Shown: positions 17,990 through 26,618 of the stretch, piece by piece | Layout: every line of letters begins with the position of its first letter | Position numbering within the stretch: position 1 is the first letter of the stretch | Assembly (NCBI GenBank): GCA_016702555.1 | Contig: JADJDV010000003.1 | Span: 62,001 to 126,000 of the forward strand | Length of the DNA: 64,000 nucleotides | From: Burkholderiales bacterium | GTDB taxonomy: Bacteria; Pseudomonadota; Gammaproteobacteria; Burkholderiales; Burkholderiaceae_C | Direction: 5' to 3' | Made by a program: the position numbers and the translations under genes | The notes under the pieces: model-generated | Told to the model about the DNA's origin: nothing | Seen by the model: the letters and a program-made list of their open reading frames with translations, nothing else | The model's database searches: none

Positions 17990-19699
17990 ACGCCCCGATC
18001 ACCGCCGAGCATCTGCTGCGCGAACGCGCGGCGCCCGACCGCTACGCCACCCACGAGGTGCACAACCAGGCCGCGCCGGCCACAGGCTTCAACGCCTTCA
18101 GCGGCGACGCCGTGCTCATCGATGCCATTGCGCGCGAAGCGCCTTGGGCCGCCGGGCGCTGCGCCGCACTCGGCCAGCTCGCCGGCGACGAGGCGGTGCA
18201 GGAACTGGCGCGCCAGGCCAACCGCCACCTGCCCGAGTTGAAGACGCACGACCGCTTCGGCAACCGCGTCGACTGGGTCGATTTCCACCCCGCGTGGCAC
18301 GAGTTGATGGCGCTGGCCTGGCAGCACGCCGTGCCCAACCTGTCGTGGACGGCCCGAGAAAAGCAGCCGCATTACGCGCGCGCCGTGCTGTCCTATCTGT
18401 GGAACCAGGTCGAGCACGGCACCGCCTGCCCGACCGGCATGGCCTACGCCGCCTACGCGGGTTTCGCGGCCGAGCCGGCGCTGAAGATCTGGGCCGACAA
18501 GGTCTGCGGCACGCAATACGAGTTCAGCCGCCGCGAGGTGGCCGACAAGCCCTCGGTCGTGATCGGCTACGCCATGACGGGAAAAGCAAGGCGGCTCCGA
18601 CCTGCGCGAGACGCAGACCACCGCCCGCTTCTCGCACACGGCCGACTACCACGGCGCGCGCGCCGACTGGTACGAACTGACCGGCCACAAGTGGTTCTGC
18701 TCGGTGCCGCAGTCCGACGGTTTCTTCACCCTGGCCAAGGTGAACGGCGGCGTGACCTGCTTCTTCCTGCCGCGCACCCTGCCGGGCGGCAGCTACAACC
18801 GCTTCTTCGTGCAGCGCCTGAAGGACAAGGCCGGCAACCAATCCAACGCATCCAGCGAAATCGAGTACAGCGGCACGCTGGCGATCCGCGTCGGCGCTGA
18901 AGGCAAGGGACTGCGCGAGATCCTCTCGCACGCGCACCTGACCCGGCTGGACTTCGCCGTCGGTTCGGCCGGGCTGATGCGGCAGGCGCTGACCCTGGCG
19001 CTGCAGCACACCACGACCCGGCGTGGCTTTGGCCTGCCCCTGGCCGAGCAGCCAATGATGGCCAACGTGCTGGCCGACATGGCGGTGGAGGTCGAGGCCA
19101 CCACGCTGCTGGCGCTGCGCGTGGCCAAAGCCACCGACCATCTGGAGACCAACGCGCAGGAACGCGCCTTCGCCCGCGTCACCACGCCGGTCGCCAAGTT
19201 CTTCAACTGCTCGCGCGCGCCGGCGATTGCCAACGAGGCGCTGCAATGCCACGGCGGCAACGGATTCATCGAGGAAAACCCGATGGCCCGCGTGTTCCGC
19301 GAATCGCCGCTGAACAGCGTGTGGGAAGGCACGGCCAACATGATGTGCATGGACGTGCGCCGTGCCATGCAGCGCGACGCCGCCTGCCGCGACGCCGTGC
19401 TGGCCGAGTTCAGCGACTTGCGGGGGCAGGACGCGCGCTTCGACGCCTTCGTGCAGCAACTCGGCGGCCTACTGGACGCCACGCTGCAGGACGAATTCCT
19501 GGCCCGCCCGGCCAGCGAGGCCATCGCCCGCACCGTGCAGGGCGCCGAGCTGCTGCGCCACTCCACGCCCGAGGTGATCGACGTGTTCATGAAGACCCGG
19601 CTCGGCCTGGGCGCTGGCGCCATGTTCGGCGCGCTCGGCCCGTCGGTCGGCAAGGCGCAGGCCGATCGCATCGTCGACCGTGCGCGCATCGCGCGTTGA
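17986..19699 (+). pseudogene. AidB-type acyl-CoA dehydrogenase, one-base frameshift
   Basis: Read with one correction this is a ~570-residue acyl-CoA dehydrogenase of the AidB subgroup (flavoproteins linked in E. coli to the alkylation response). The N-terminal 198 codons lie in one frame up to YAMTG; the remainder (EKQGGSDLRETQTTARF, GHKWFCSVPQSDGFF, LTRLDFAVGSAGLMRQAL, CHGGNGFIEENP) continues in the next frame to 19699. The break is at GGG 18579-18581: removing one G restores AMTEKQGGSD, the FAD-site strand. So it is either a genuine null mutation or a base-call error. An AGGAGA site precedes ATG 17986. It overlaps tetR upstream and the GNAT gene downstream. Confidence 0.85.
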
Positions 19700-20219
19700 C
19701 GCGGCCACGGCGAGCATCGTGGAACTGCGCACAGGCTATCAAGCGGGCGTGATCGGCGGCATCGTGACGCTGCACGCCGGCTACTACGCGCGTCACCATG
19801 GCTTCGGCGCCCCATTCGAGGCCAAGGTGGCGACGGGGCTGGCAGAGTTCGTGCCGCGCCTGGCGTCGCCACGCAACCAACTGTGGACGGCGTGGGTGGA
19901 CGATCAGCTGGCCGGATCGGTCGCCATCGACGGTGAGGGCCTGGGTGCCGACAAGGCCCACCTGCGCTGGTTCATCACGAGCGACACCCGGCGCGGTCAG
20001 GGCGCCGGCCGCACCCTGCTGACCGAAGCGCTGCGTTTTTGCGATGCGCAGGGTTTTGCACGGACCGAGCTGTGGACCTTCGCGGGGCTGGATGCGGCGC
20101 GTCACCTGTATGAGCGCTTCGGCTTCACGCTGGCCGAGGAATGGCCCGGCACGCAGTGGGGCGCGGCAGTGACGGAACAGCGTTTCATGCGGCTGCTGCC
20201 GCGCACCACACCAACATAG
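19680..20219 (+). CDS. GNAT family N-acetyltransferase
   Basis: A 179-residue acetyltransferase with the acetyl-CoA-binding motif RRGQGAGRTLLTEAL (about residues 103-117) preceded by the beta strand LRWFITS and followed by LWTFAGLDAARHLYERFGF. The substrate is unknown. The GTG at 19680 overlaps the end of the acyl-CoA dehydrogenase; an alternative GTG at 19719 would shorten it by 13 residues. The HARHHGFG start region resembles GNAT domains often attached to MarR regulators, but there is no HTH here. Confidence 0.82.
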   Translation: MRASRVDAATASIVELRTGYQAGVIGGIVTLHAGYYARHHGFGAPFEAKVATGLAEFVPRLASPRNQLWTAWVDDQLAGSVAIDGEGLGADKAHLRWFITSDTRRGQGAGRTLLTEALRFCDAQGFARTELWTFAGLDAARHLYERFGFTLAEEWPGTQWGAAVTEQRFMRLLPRTTPT

Positions 20220-20247
20220 ATGCACCCACGCCATATCGGAGCACCCC

Positions 20248-21861
20248 ATGCCGCTTGAAACCCGCCTGAGCCCCATTCGAATGACCAGCGGCGACTACCG
20301 CGAGTCGCTGCGCCGCCTGAAACCCATGGTGTACGTGGATGGACGGCAGATCGATTCCGTCGCCGACGATCCTGTGCTGCAGCCGGGCGTCAACGCCCTG
20401 GGCGTCACCTACGACTTCGCGCTTCGGCCCGAACTGGCGCCGCTGATGCTGGCCACCGTGTCGGCGACCGGGCAGACGGTCCCGCGCATGCTGCACGTCA
20501 ACGAATCGGCCGGCGACCTGCTGAACAAGCTGGAGGCCGTGCGCGTGCTGTGCCAGGAAACCGGTTGCGCCCAGCGCTACCTGGCGCACGACGCGCTCAA
20601 TGCCATCGCGCAGGTGTCGGCGCGCATTGACGACGCACGCGGCGGCAGCGAGCACCGCGAGCGCTTCGCCGCCTACCTGAGCCACGTGCAGGCGAACGAC
20701 CTGGCCCTGGGCATCGCCATGACCGACGCCAAGGGCGAGCGCTCGCGCAAGCCGCACCAGCAGGCCAACCCCGACGCCTACGTCCACATCGTCGAGCGCA
20801 ACGCCCAGGGCATCGTGATTTCCGGCGCCAAGGCCATCGTCACCGGGGCGCCCTACATGCACGAGTTGCTGGTCATGCCCTGCCGCAACATGGGGCCGGA
20901 AGACGCCGACTTCGCCGTCTGCTGCGCGGTGCCGATCGACACGCCGGGCATCACCATCGTCTCGCGCCCCGCCGGGCGGCCGGGCGAGAAGACCGAGCAC
21001 GGCGCCGCGCTGTTCTCGCGCAAATACGGTCAGTCGACGGCGGTGGTGCTGTTCGATCGCGTGCGGGTGCCCTGGGACCGCGTGTTCTATGGCGGGCACG
21101 CAGACGACTGGGAGCATTCCGGCAGCATGACCTACGCCTACGCGACGCACCACCGCCATAGCTGCATCGCAGCGCGCGCCGGCTTTGGCGACCTGCTGAT
21201 CGGCGCCGGCGCCCTGATGTGCGAGGCCAACGGGCTCGATCCCGAGCGCCACGCCAGCCTGCGCGAGCCCATGGTGGAGCTGATCAAGATCGTCGAGGGC
21301 TTCTACGCCTGCGGCGTGGCCGCCAGCGTTTATGGCGCCCCCGACGAGCACAGCGGCGGCTTCATGCCCGAACCGGTGTTCGCCAACATCGGCAAGCTGC
21401 TGCTGGCCACGCAGATCTACGACATGCACCGGCTGGCGCACGAGGTCAGCGGCGGCCTGATCGTCGCCCTGCCCGGCCCCGACGAGGACCACAACCCGGC
21501 CACCGCCGCGCGCCTGGCCGACGTGCTGCGCGCCAACCCGGCCGTGCCCTACGACAAGCGCATCGAGGTGGCGCGCCTGCTGGAAGACCTCACGGCCTCC
21601 TACCAGGGCGGCTGGTATTCGCTCATCAGCCTGCACGGCGGCGGCTCGCCGGCGGCGATGACGCAGGAGATCTGGCGCAATTACCCGGTCGGCAGCAAGG
21701 TCGATCTGGTCGAGCGCCTGCTGGACCGGGGCGTGCTCGAGACCTCGGGCGATCGCGCCATCACCCGCAACCGCCAGCCAGGGCGCTGCTGCGACCAGGG
21801 CTGCTCGGCGCCCGGCCAGGCGGTGATGGTGCCGCTGCCGCGGGTGCCAAGTCCGGATTGA
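20248..21861 (+). CDS. 4-hydroxyphenylacetate 3-hydroxylase / 4-hydroxybutyryl-CoA dehydratase family flavoprotein
   Basis: A 537-residue protein of the HpaB/AbfD superfamily, with an acyl-CoA-dehydrogenase-like fold binding FAD. GAKAIVTGAPYMHELLV, VPWDRVFYGG, HHRHSCIAARAGFGDLLIG and FANIGKLLLATQIYDMHRLAHEVSGG place it nearer the 4-hydroxybutyryl-CoA dehydratases than HpaB. From memory of the clostridial enzyme, its 4Fe-4S ligands are three Cys and one His; here only Cys107 and His302 seem to align, while the other two positions appear to be Tyr and Ala. So a cluster-free monooxygenase or unknown reaction is likely. No reductase partner is adjacent. The C-terminal 30 residues are low-complexity. 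Confidence 0.75.
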   Translation: MPLETRLSPIRMTSGDYRESLRRLKPMVYVDGRQIDSVADDPVLQPGVNALGVTYDFALRPELAPLMLATVSATGQTVPRMLHVNESAGDLLNKLEAVRVLCQETGCAQRYLAHDALNAIAQVSARIDDARGGSEHRERFAAYLSHVQANDLALGIAMTDAKGERSRKPHQQANPDAYVHIVERNAQGIVISGAKAIVTGAPYMHELLVMPCRNMGPEDADFAVCCAVPIDTPGITIVSRPAGRPGEKTEHGAALFSRKYGQSTAVVLFDRVRVPWDRVFYGGHADDWEHSGSMTYAYATHHRHSCIAARAGFGDLLIGAGALMCEANGLDPERHASLREPMVELIKIVEGFYACGVAASVYGAPDEHSGGFMPEPVFANIGKLLLATQIYDMHRLAHEVSGGLIVALPGPDEDHNPATAARLADVLRANPAVPYDKRIEVARLLEDLTASYQGGWYSLISLHGGGSPAAMTQEIWRNYPVGSKVDLVERLLDRGVLETSGDRAITRNRQPGRCCDQGCSAPGQAVMVPLPRVPSPD

Positions 21862-21888
21862 GGACGCCGCCGCCCAACCGGCGCTGCG

Positions 21889-22557
21889 TCAAGCAGCTTC
21901 CTCCGGCCAGCGCAGGTCGACGCCGTGCTCCTGCGCCAGCGTGTGCAAATCCTCCGGCGCGTCCACGTCGCGGGTGCAGCGCGGATGGTGGATGGGCAGC
22001 TTGCGTACCCGGTCCGCATGGGCGCGTCGCCATTCGCGCACGCCGGCCGCGCCACTGGCCGCCGCCACGGCCTGCCGTACCCTGGCGCCAATGACGATCG
22101 GATGCCCCGGCTGGCCATCGAACTCGGGCAGCAGCAGATCGACCGCCTCCTCGCGGCGCTCCCAGGCCGACAGCAGCGCCAGCACGTCGTCCGCCTCCAG
22201 CAGCGGTTGATCGGCCAGCGCGATCAGCACGCCGTCCAGATCGGTCGGCAGCGCCGCCAGGCCGCAGCGGGTCGAGCCGCCCTGCCCGGCATCCGGGTCG
22301 GGGTTGCGCACCCAGCGCAGTTGCCCCGGATCGTCGAGCGCCTCGCGCAGGCGCTGCAGCACCGGCTCAATGCGATCGGCATGGTGGCCCAGCACGACCA
22401 CCGGCGCCAAGCCCGCGCCGATCAACAGGCGCACGGTGCGCTCAATCAGCGGCACGCCGTCGCGCTGCAGCAGGCACTTGGGGCGATGACCCATGCGGCG
22501 CCCGGCACCGGCGGCCATGACAAGGGCACCGATGCCACCCGGGCCCGTGAACCGCAT
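21889..22557 (-). CDS. mocA: Molybdenum cofactor nucleotidyltransferase (MocA/MobA-like)
   Basis: A 222-residue NTP transferase-like protein with the nucleotide-binding signature LVMAAGAGRRMG followed by Lys in GHRPKCLL and the Asp-containing LIALADQPLLEADD. Such proteins attach CMP to molybdopterin to give the cytosine dinucleotide cofactor used by xanthine-oxidase-family enzymes, which fits the coxL enzyme encoded upstream. It is the last gene of the cox operon; its ATG (22557) follows the xdhC stop by three bases. Confidence 0.85.
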   Translation of the reverse strand: MRFTGPGGIGALVMAAGAGRRMGHRPKCLLQRDGVPLIERTVRLLIGAGLAPVVVLGHHADRIEPVLQRLREALDDPGQLRWVRNPDPDAGQGGSTRCGLAALPTDLDGVLIALADQPLLEADDVLALLSAWERREEAVDLLLPEFDGQPGHPIVIGARVRQAVAAASGAAGVREWRRAHADRVRKLPIHHPRCTRDVDAPEDLHTLAQEHGVDLRWPEEAA

Positions 22558-22559
22558 GC

Positions 22560-23609
22560 TCAACTGAGTGAGCAGACCGGCGCGCCGGCATCGCTGAGCG
22601 CGATGCCCTGCATGTCCTTGACGTAGGCCACGTCCAGATCGCGCGGCAGCGCCACACCGTTCTTCACCGCCAGCACCTCGGCCATGATGCTGACCGCGAT
22701 CTCGGGCGGCGTCTTGCTGCCGATGTAGATGCCGATCGGCCCGCGCAGGTTCTTCAGGCTCTCCTCGGTCTGCTCGAAATGCTCGATCATGCGCTGGCGC
22801 CGCAGCGCGTTGTTGCGCCGGCTGCCGATGGCGCCGACGTAGAAGGCCTCGGTCTTGATCGCCTCCAGCAGCGCCAGGTCGTCCAGCTTGGGGTCATGCG
22901 TCAGCGCCAGCACGCAGCTGCGCCGGTCGGGCTTGAAGGCCAGCACCACGTCGTCGGGCATGCCCTCGTCGATGGTGGCGCCCTTCACGCTCCAGGCGCC
23001 GCGGTATTCCTCGCGCGGGTCGCACACGGTGACGGTGAAGCCGTTGAACAGCGCCATCGTGGCCAGGTACTCACCCAGCTGGCCGGCGCCGATCAGCAGC
23101 ATGCGGTAGCCGGGGCCGAAGGTGTTGACCAGCTCGTGCTCGTCCACCTGGAGCTCGTCGGGCACATGGGTGCGCGCCAGCGTCACACCGCCGTCGGCCA
23201 GGCGCACGCGGCGGCGGACCAGGCGGCCGGCATCCAGCGCCTCGACCAGCTCGACCAGGCTTTGCGCGTCGGGATCGAACTCCAGCAGCACCTCCAGCGT
23301 GCCGCCGCACGGCAGGCCGAAGCGGTAGGCCTCGTCCGCCGTGACGCCGTACTTGGCGAACTGCGGCGGCCCGCCGGGGCCGATGGCGTCCTGCGCATCG
23401 GCGCGGGTATAACGCGCGATCAGGTCGTCCTCGATGCAGCCGCCCGAGACCGAGCCCACCACCGCGCCGCTGCCGGCCAACGCCATGATCGAGCCGACCG
23501 GGCGCGGCGAAGAACCCCAGGTGCGCACCACCGTGGCCAGCAGGGCCGGCTGGCCAGCCAGGCGCCAGTCGCGCAGGGCGCGCAGCACCGTCAAATCGAG
23601 GTTATCCAT
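22560..23609 (-). CDS. XdhC/CoxI family molybdenum-enzyme maturation protein
   Basis: A 349-residue XdhC-family chaperone. Residues 1-90 carry the XdhC domain (TWGSSPRPVGSIMALAGSG, GSVSGGCIEDDL); a Rossmann domain follows with LLIGAGQLGEYLA, and the C-terminus has ALTHDPKLDDLALLEA and YVGAIGSRRNN. Family members bind and sulfurate the molybdenum cofactor and insert it into the large subunit. A strong AAGGAGG site precedes the ATG at 23609. It lies between coxG and mocA in the operon. Confidence 0.92.
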   Translation of the reverse strand: MDNLDLTVLRALRDWRLAGQPALLATVVRTWGSSPRPVGSIMALAGSGAVVGSVSGGCIEDDLIARYTRADAQDAIGPGGPPQFAKYGVTADEAYRFGLPCGGTLEVLLEFDPDAQSLVELVEALDAGRLVRRRVRLADGGVTLARTHVPDELQVDEHELVNTFGPGYRMLLIGAGQLGEYLATMALFNGFTVTVCDPREEYRGAWSVKGATIDEGMPDDVVLAFKPDRRSCVLALTHDPKLDDLALLEAIKTEAFYVGAIGSRRNNALRRQRMIEHFEQTEESLKNLRGPIGIYIGSKTPPEIAVSIMAEVLAVKNGVALPRDLDVAYVKDMQGIALSDAGAPVCSLS

Positions 23610-23636
23610 GGCGGGACCTCCTTGTCGTCATCCGCA

Positions 23637-24215
23637 TCAACTTCGCAGCAGCCAGTATCCCAGCACCAGCACGATCGCGCCAGCCACCCACACCCATGCC
23701 GGGATGCCGGTGCTGGCTTTGGCCGCGGGCGGCGCGCTCCCGGCGGTGCCATCGGGTGTGGCCGGCACCGGGTGGCGTTGCTGCATCTCCTCGTCGAAGC
23801 GCTTGAAGAAGCTCTCAGCCATCGACTTGGCGACGCCGTCGATCAGGCGCTGGCCCACCTGCGCGATCTTGCCGCCCACGGTGGCGTGCACGGTGTAGCC
23901 GAGCTCGCAGCCACCCTCGTTGGGCGTCAGCGTGACCTTGGCGTGGCCCTTGCCGAAGCCGGCCGCGCCGCCGTTGCCGTCGAAGTTGAGCGTGTAGCTT
24001 TGCGGCGCCTGGATGTCGGTCAACTGGATGTTGCCCTTGAACTTGGCCGCCACCGGGCCGACCTTGATGGCGTTGACCAGCGCGTAGGCGTTCTCGCCCG
24101 TGGCCTCGATGCTGTCGCAGCCAGGAATGCAGGCCTTCAGCACCTCGGGGTCATTGAGCGCCGCCCAGGCCTGTTCCTGCGTGACGGCGAGCTGGCGGCT
24201 GCCTTGCATGTCCAT
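23637..24215 (-). CDS. coxG: CoxG-like SRPBCC family protein with C-terminal membrane anchor
   Basis: A 192-residue CO dehydrogenase subunit G (CoxG) type protein. The SRPBCC domain covers residues ~1-145 (QAWAALNDPEVLKACIPGCDSIE, VGGKIAQVGQRLIDGVAKSMAESFF), then a Pro/Ala linker and one C-terminal transmembrane helix (PAWVWVAGAIVLVLGYWLL). In Oligotropha CoxG recruits CO dehydrogenase to the membrane so electrons enter the quinone pool, and the anchor seen here fits that. Confidence 0.92.
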   Translation of the reverse strand: MDMQGSRQLAVTQEQAWAALNDPEVLKACIPGCDSIEATGENAYALVNAIKVGPVAAKFKGNIQLTDIQAPQSYTLNFDGNGGAAGFGKGHAKVTLTPNEGGCELGYTVHATVGGKIAQVGQRLIDGVAKSMAESFFKRFDEEMQQRHPVPATPDGTAGSAPPAAKASTGIPAWVWVAGAIVLVLGYWLLRS

Positions 24216-24233
24216 GATCGTGTTTCCTCTTGA

Positions 24234-25427
24234 CTAGCGTTTCATGATGGCGGCGATGGCCGCCGCCAGATCCTGCAGCTTGCTGACGTTGTGCACCGCC
24301 AGCATGCCATCGGCGGCGGCGTGCAGCACGGCGGCGCCGCGCGCGCTGGGGGTGTAGGCGTCGAAGCGCAGCAGCGGATTGAGCCACAGCAGGCGCCGGC
24401 TGTGGCGCTTCAGCCAATGCAGCTCGCGCGCCAGGTCCTCGGGCTCGCCGGTGTCCAGCCCATCGCTGACGATCAGCACCAGGGTGCGGCGACCGGTCAG
24501 GCGGCGCGCGTGCCGCTGGCGCAGCGTGGCCAGCGAGTCGCCCAGGCGCGTGCCGCCGGCGAAATCCTCGATGGCGCCGCTGGTCGCATCCAGCATGGCG
24601 TCGGTGTCGGCCAGGCGAAACGCGGGCGTCAGGTCGGTCAACTGGGTGCCGAAGGCGAACACGTCGCGCCGCACGCGCTGATGGCGCGCCTCGCGCGTGG
24701 CCGCGTGCAGAAAGGCCAGCAGCAGCCGCGCGTAGCGCTCCATCGAGCCGGACACGTCGACCAGCACCAGCAGCGGCAGCCGCTGGCGGCGCCGTTGCAG
24801 GCGGCGCAGCGCCATGATCTCGCCGCCGGTGTGGGCGGCGCTGCGCAAGGTGCGCGCCCAGTGCACGCGGGCGCCGCGCGTGCCGGCGCGCACGCGCCGC
24901 GCGGCTACTTCGGGCAGCGGCAGGCGGATATCGCGCACCAGCCGCTCGACCAGCAGGTATTCGCTGGCGCTGAGCTGGTTGAAGTCGGCGTGGCGGATGC
25001 GGCGCAGCTCGCTCGCCGTCATGGCGGCGTCGAGGTCGATCTCCTTGTCGGATGCGCTGGGCGGCTGCAGCGGCTGCGGCATGCGCGGGGCCAGCGCCTC
25101 GCGCACGCGCGGCCGCTGGCGCGGCGGCTCGGCCTGGCCTTCGGCGCGCGGCAGCATCTGCGCCAGCAGCTTGTTGGCGATTTCGGGGTCGCGAAAGAAG
25201 GCGTCGAACAGTTCGCGGAACACGGCGCGGTCCTGTTCGCGGCCGATCAGCACCGCCTCCAGCGCGGCGCTGACGTCGTGCCGTCGCTCCAGTCCGACCA
25301 GTTGCAGCGCCTGCTGCGCCATGCCGATGCGCGCCGCATCCACCGGCACGCCGGCGCGGCGCAGGGTGCGACCGAAAGCGGCGATGTTGCCGGCGAGCTT
25401 GCCGGTGCGGGCGTCACCGAGTTGCAT
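24234..25427 (-). CDS. coxE: CoxE-like VWA domain protein
   Basis: A 397-residue VWA-containing CoxE homologue. The metal-ion-dependent adhesion site is visible as LLVLVDVSGSMERYARLLLAF with the later GGTRLGDSLATL and LVLIVSDGLDTGEP segments. With CoxD it is needed to assemble the copper-molybdenum active site in bona fide CO dehydrogenase; the MoxR-VWA pair is a general chaperone module. The start at 25427 (MQLGDART) follows a repeat element that fills nearly the whole gap to coxD. A weak GGAAG precedes the ATG. Confidence 0.9.
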   Translation of the reverse strand: MQLGDARTGKLAGNIAAFGRTLRRAGVPVDAARIGMAQQALQLVGLERRHDVSAALEAVLIGREQDRAVFRELFDAFFRDPEIANKLLAQMLPRAEGQAEPPRQRPRVREALAPRMPQPLQPPSASDKEIDLDAAMTASELRRIRHADFNQLSASEYLLVERLVRDIRLPLPEVAARRVRAGTRGARVHWARTLRSAAHTGGEIMALRRLQRRRQRLPLLVLVDVSGSMERYARLLLAFLHAATREARHQRVRRDVFAFGTQLTDLTPAFRLADTDAMLDATSGAIEDFAGGTRLGDSLATLRQRHARRLTGRRTLVLIVSDGLDTGEPEDLARELHWLKRHSRRLLWLNPLLRFDAYTPSARGAAVLHAAADGMLAVHNVSKLQDLAAAIAAIMKR

Positions 25428-25437
25428 GCCCAAGCTT

Positions 25438-25534
25438 CCAGGACGCAGAGGACGCAAAAGTCACGCAAAGGACGCAGAAGAAACCCAATTTCTGTTCTGC
25501 GTCTTCTGCGAAATCTCTGCGTCCTCTGCGTCCT
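25438..25534. repeat. Hairpin-forming dispersed repeat between coxD and coxE
   Basis: Arms built from repeated GGACGCAGAGGACGCAAA-like units pair with GCGTCCTCTGCGTCCT-like units on the other side of a short AT-rich centre (CCCAATTTCTG). It occupies most of the 111-bp coxD-coxE gap, ending five bases from the coxD stop. A sister copy lies at 26489-26597. I recall this GGACGCAGAG element as dispersed in several proteobacterial genomes. Confidence 0.85.
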
Positions 25535-25538
25535 GTAT

Positions 25539-26432
25539 TCATGACTGCGCTTCCTCGTGCAGCAATTCCGCCGTCAAGACGCTGGTCAGCGCGGCCACGT
25601 CCTCGCGTTGCTTGAACAGGATGCCGGCGGTGTCCTGCACCACCTCGGGGTCGAGCGTAAGTGTGTCCAGCGCCACCAGCGCCCTCGCCCACTCCACGCT
25701 TTCGGCGATGCCGGGCGCGCGCTGGAAGTGCGCCGCATGCGGCGTGCGGCGCAGCTGCCCGACAAAGGCCGCCACCTGCACCGCCAGCGCCGCCGACGCC
25801 TCGGGCACGCGGGCGCGCACGATGGCCAGTTCGCGCTCGCGCTCGGGGTAGTCCAGCCAGTGGTAGAGGCAGCGGCGCTTGACGGCGTCGTTGAGTTCGC
25901 GCGTGCGGTTGCTGGTGAGGATGGTGACCGGCGTGCAGGCGGCGCGCACTGTGCCCAGCTCGGGAATGCTGACCTGGTACTCGCCCAGGTATTCCAGCAG
26001 AAAGGCCTCGAAGGGTTCGTCGGCGCGGTCGATTTCGTCAATCAGCAGCACCGCGCCCGGCGGCGGCGCCTGCAGTGCCTGCAGCAGCGGGCGGCGGATC
26101 AGGTAGCGCGGCTGGTAGACCTCGCGCTCGATGTCCTCGGCCGGCGCCTGCCCTTCCGTGGCGCGCAGGTGCAGCAATTGCGCGGCGTAGTTCCACTCGT
26201 ACAGTGCCTCGCGCTGCTCCAGCCCGTCGTAGCACTGCAGGCGCAGCAATTCGCGCCCCAGCACCTGGGCCAGCGACTTCGCCAGTTCGGTCTTGCCGAC
26301 GCCGGGCTCGCCCTCCAGCAGCAGCGGGCGCTGCAACTTCAGCGCCAGAAAGGCGGCGGTGGCCAGGCGGCGGTCGGCAAAGTAGCCGGCACCTTCCAAT
26401 GCGGCGACAAGGGCATCGATGGTGGGCGGCAT
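25539..26432 (-). CDS. coxD: CoxD-like MoxR family AAA+ ATPase
   Basis: A 297-residue MoxR-type AAA+ ATPase. Walker A is GEPGVGKTELAKSLA (residues ~41-55), Walker B LLIDEIDRADEPFEAFLLEYL, sensor 1 VTILTSNRTRELNDAVKRRCLYHWLDYP. CoxD unfolds or remodels the CO dehydrogenase large subunit during insertion of sulfur and copper. It is isolated from coxM upstream and coxE downstream by two copies of the same repeat. Confidence 0.93.
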   Translation of the reverse strand: MPPTIDALVAALEGAGYFADRRLATAAFLALKLQRPLLLEGEPGVGKTELAKSLAQVLGRELLRLQCYDGLEQREALYEWNYAAQLLHLRATEGQAPAEDIEREVYQPRYLIRRPLLQALQAPPPGAVLLIDEIDRADEPFEAFLLEYLGEYQVSIPELGTVRAACTPVTILTSNRTRELNDAVKRRCLYHWLDYPERERELAIVRARVPEASAALAVQVAAFVGQLRRTPHAAHFQRAPGIAESVEWARALVALDTLTLDPEVVQDTAGILFKQREDVAALTSVLTAELLHEEAQS

Positions 26433-26488
26433 GAGCTCGGTTTCAATAGCGGTTGGCGCTGGTGGAACAGGCGCTGGAGGTCAAAACT

Positions 26489-26597
26489 CCAGGACCCAGA
26501 GGACGCAAAGATGACGCAGAGGACGCAGAAGAACAGCCAAAAAATTTGGTTTTATTTTTTGCGTCCTCTGCGAATCCTTTGCGTCCTCTGCGTCCGG
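26489..26597. repeat. Hairpin-forming dispersed repeat between coxM and coxD
   Basis: Second copy of the GGACGCAGAG-type inverted repeat, with an AT-rich centre (AAAAAATTTGGTTTTATTTTTT). Both arms carry the same units as copy 1. It fills the 3' part of the 186-bp coxM-coxD gap, the largest gap in the operon. Confidence 0.85.
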
Positions 26598-26618
26598 CTG
26601 TTGGCTTTCAAGCTTCTA

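Noticed and set aside
25438..25534. Short direct units (GACGCAGAG) that might be a CRISPR array
   Set aside because: Units are under 12 bases, irregularly spaced, arranged as inverted arms, without spacers or cas genes.
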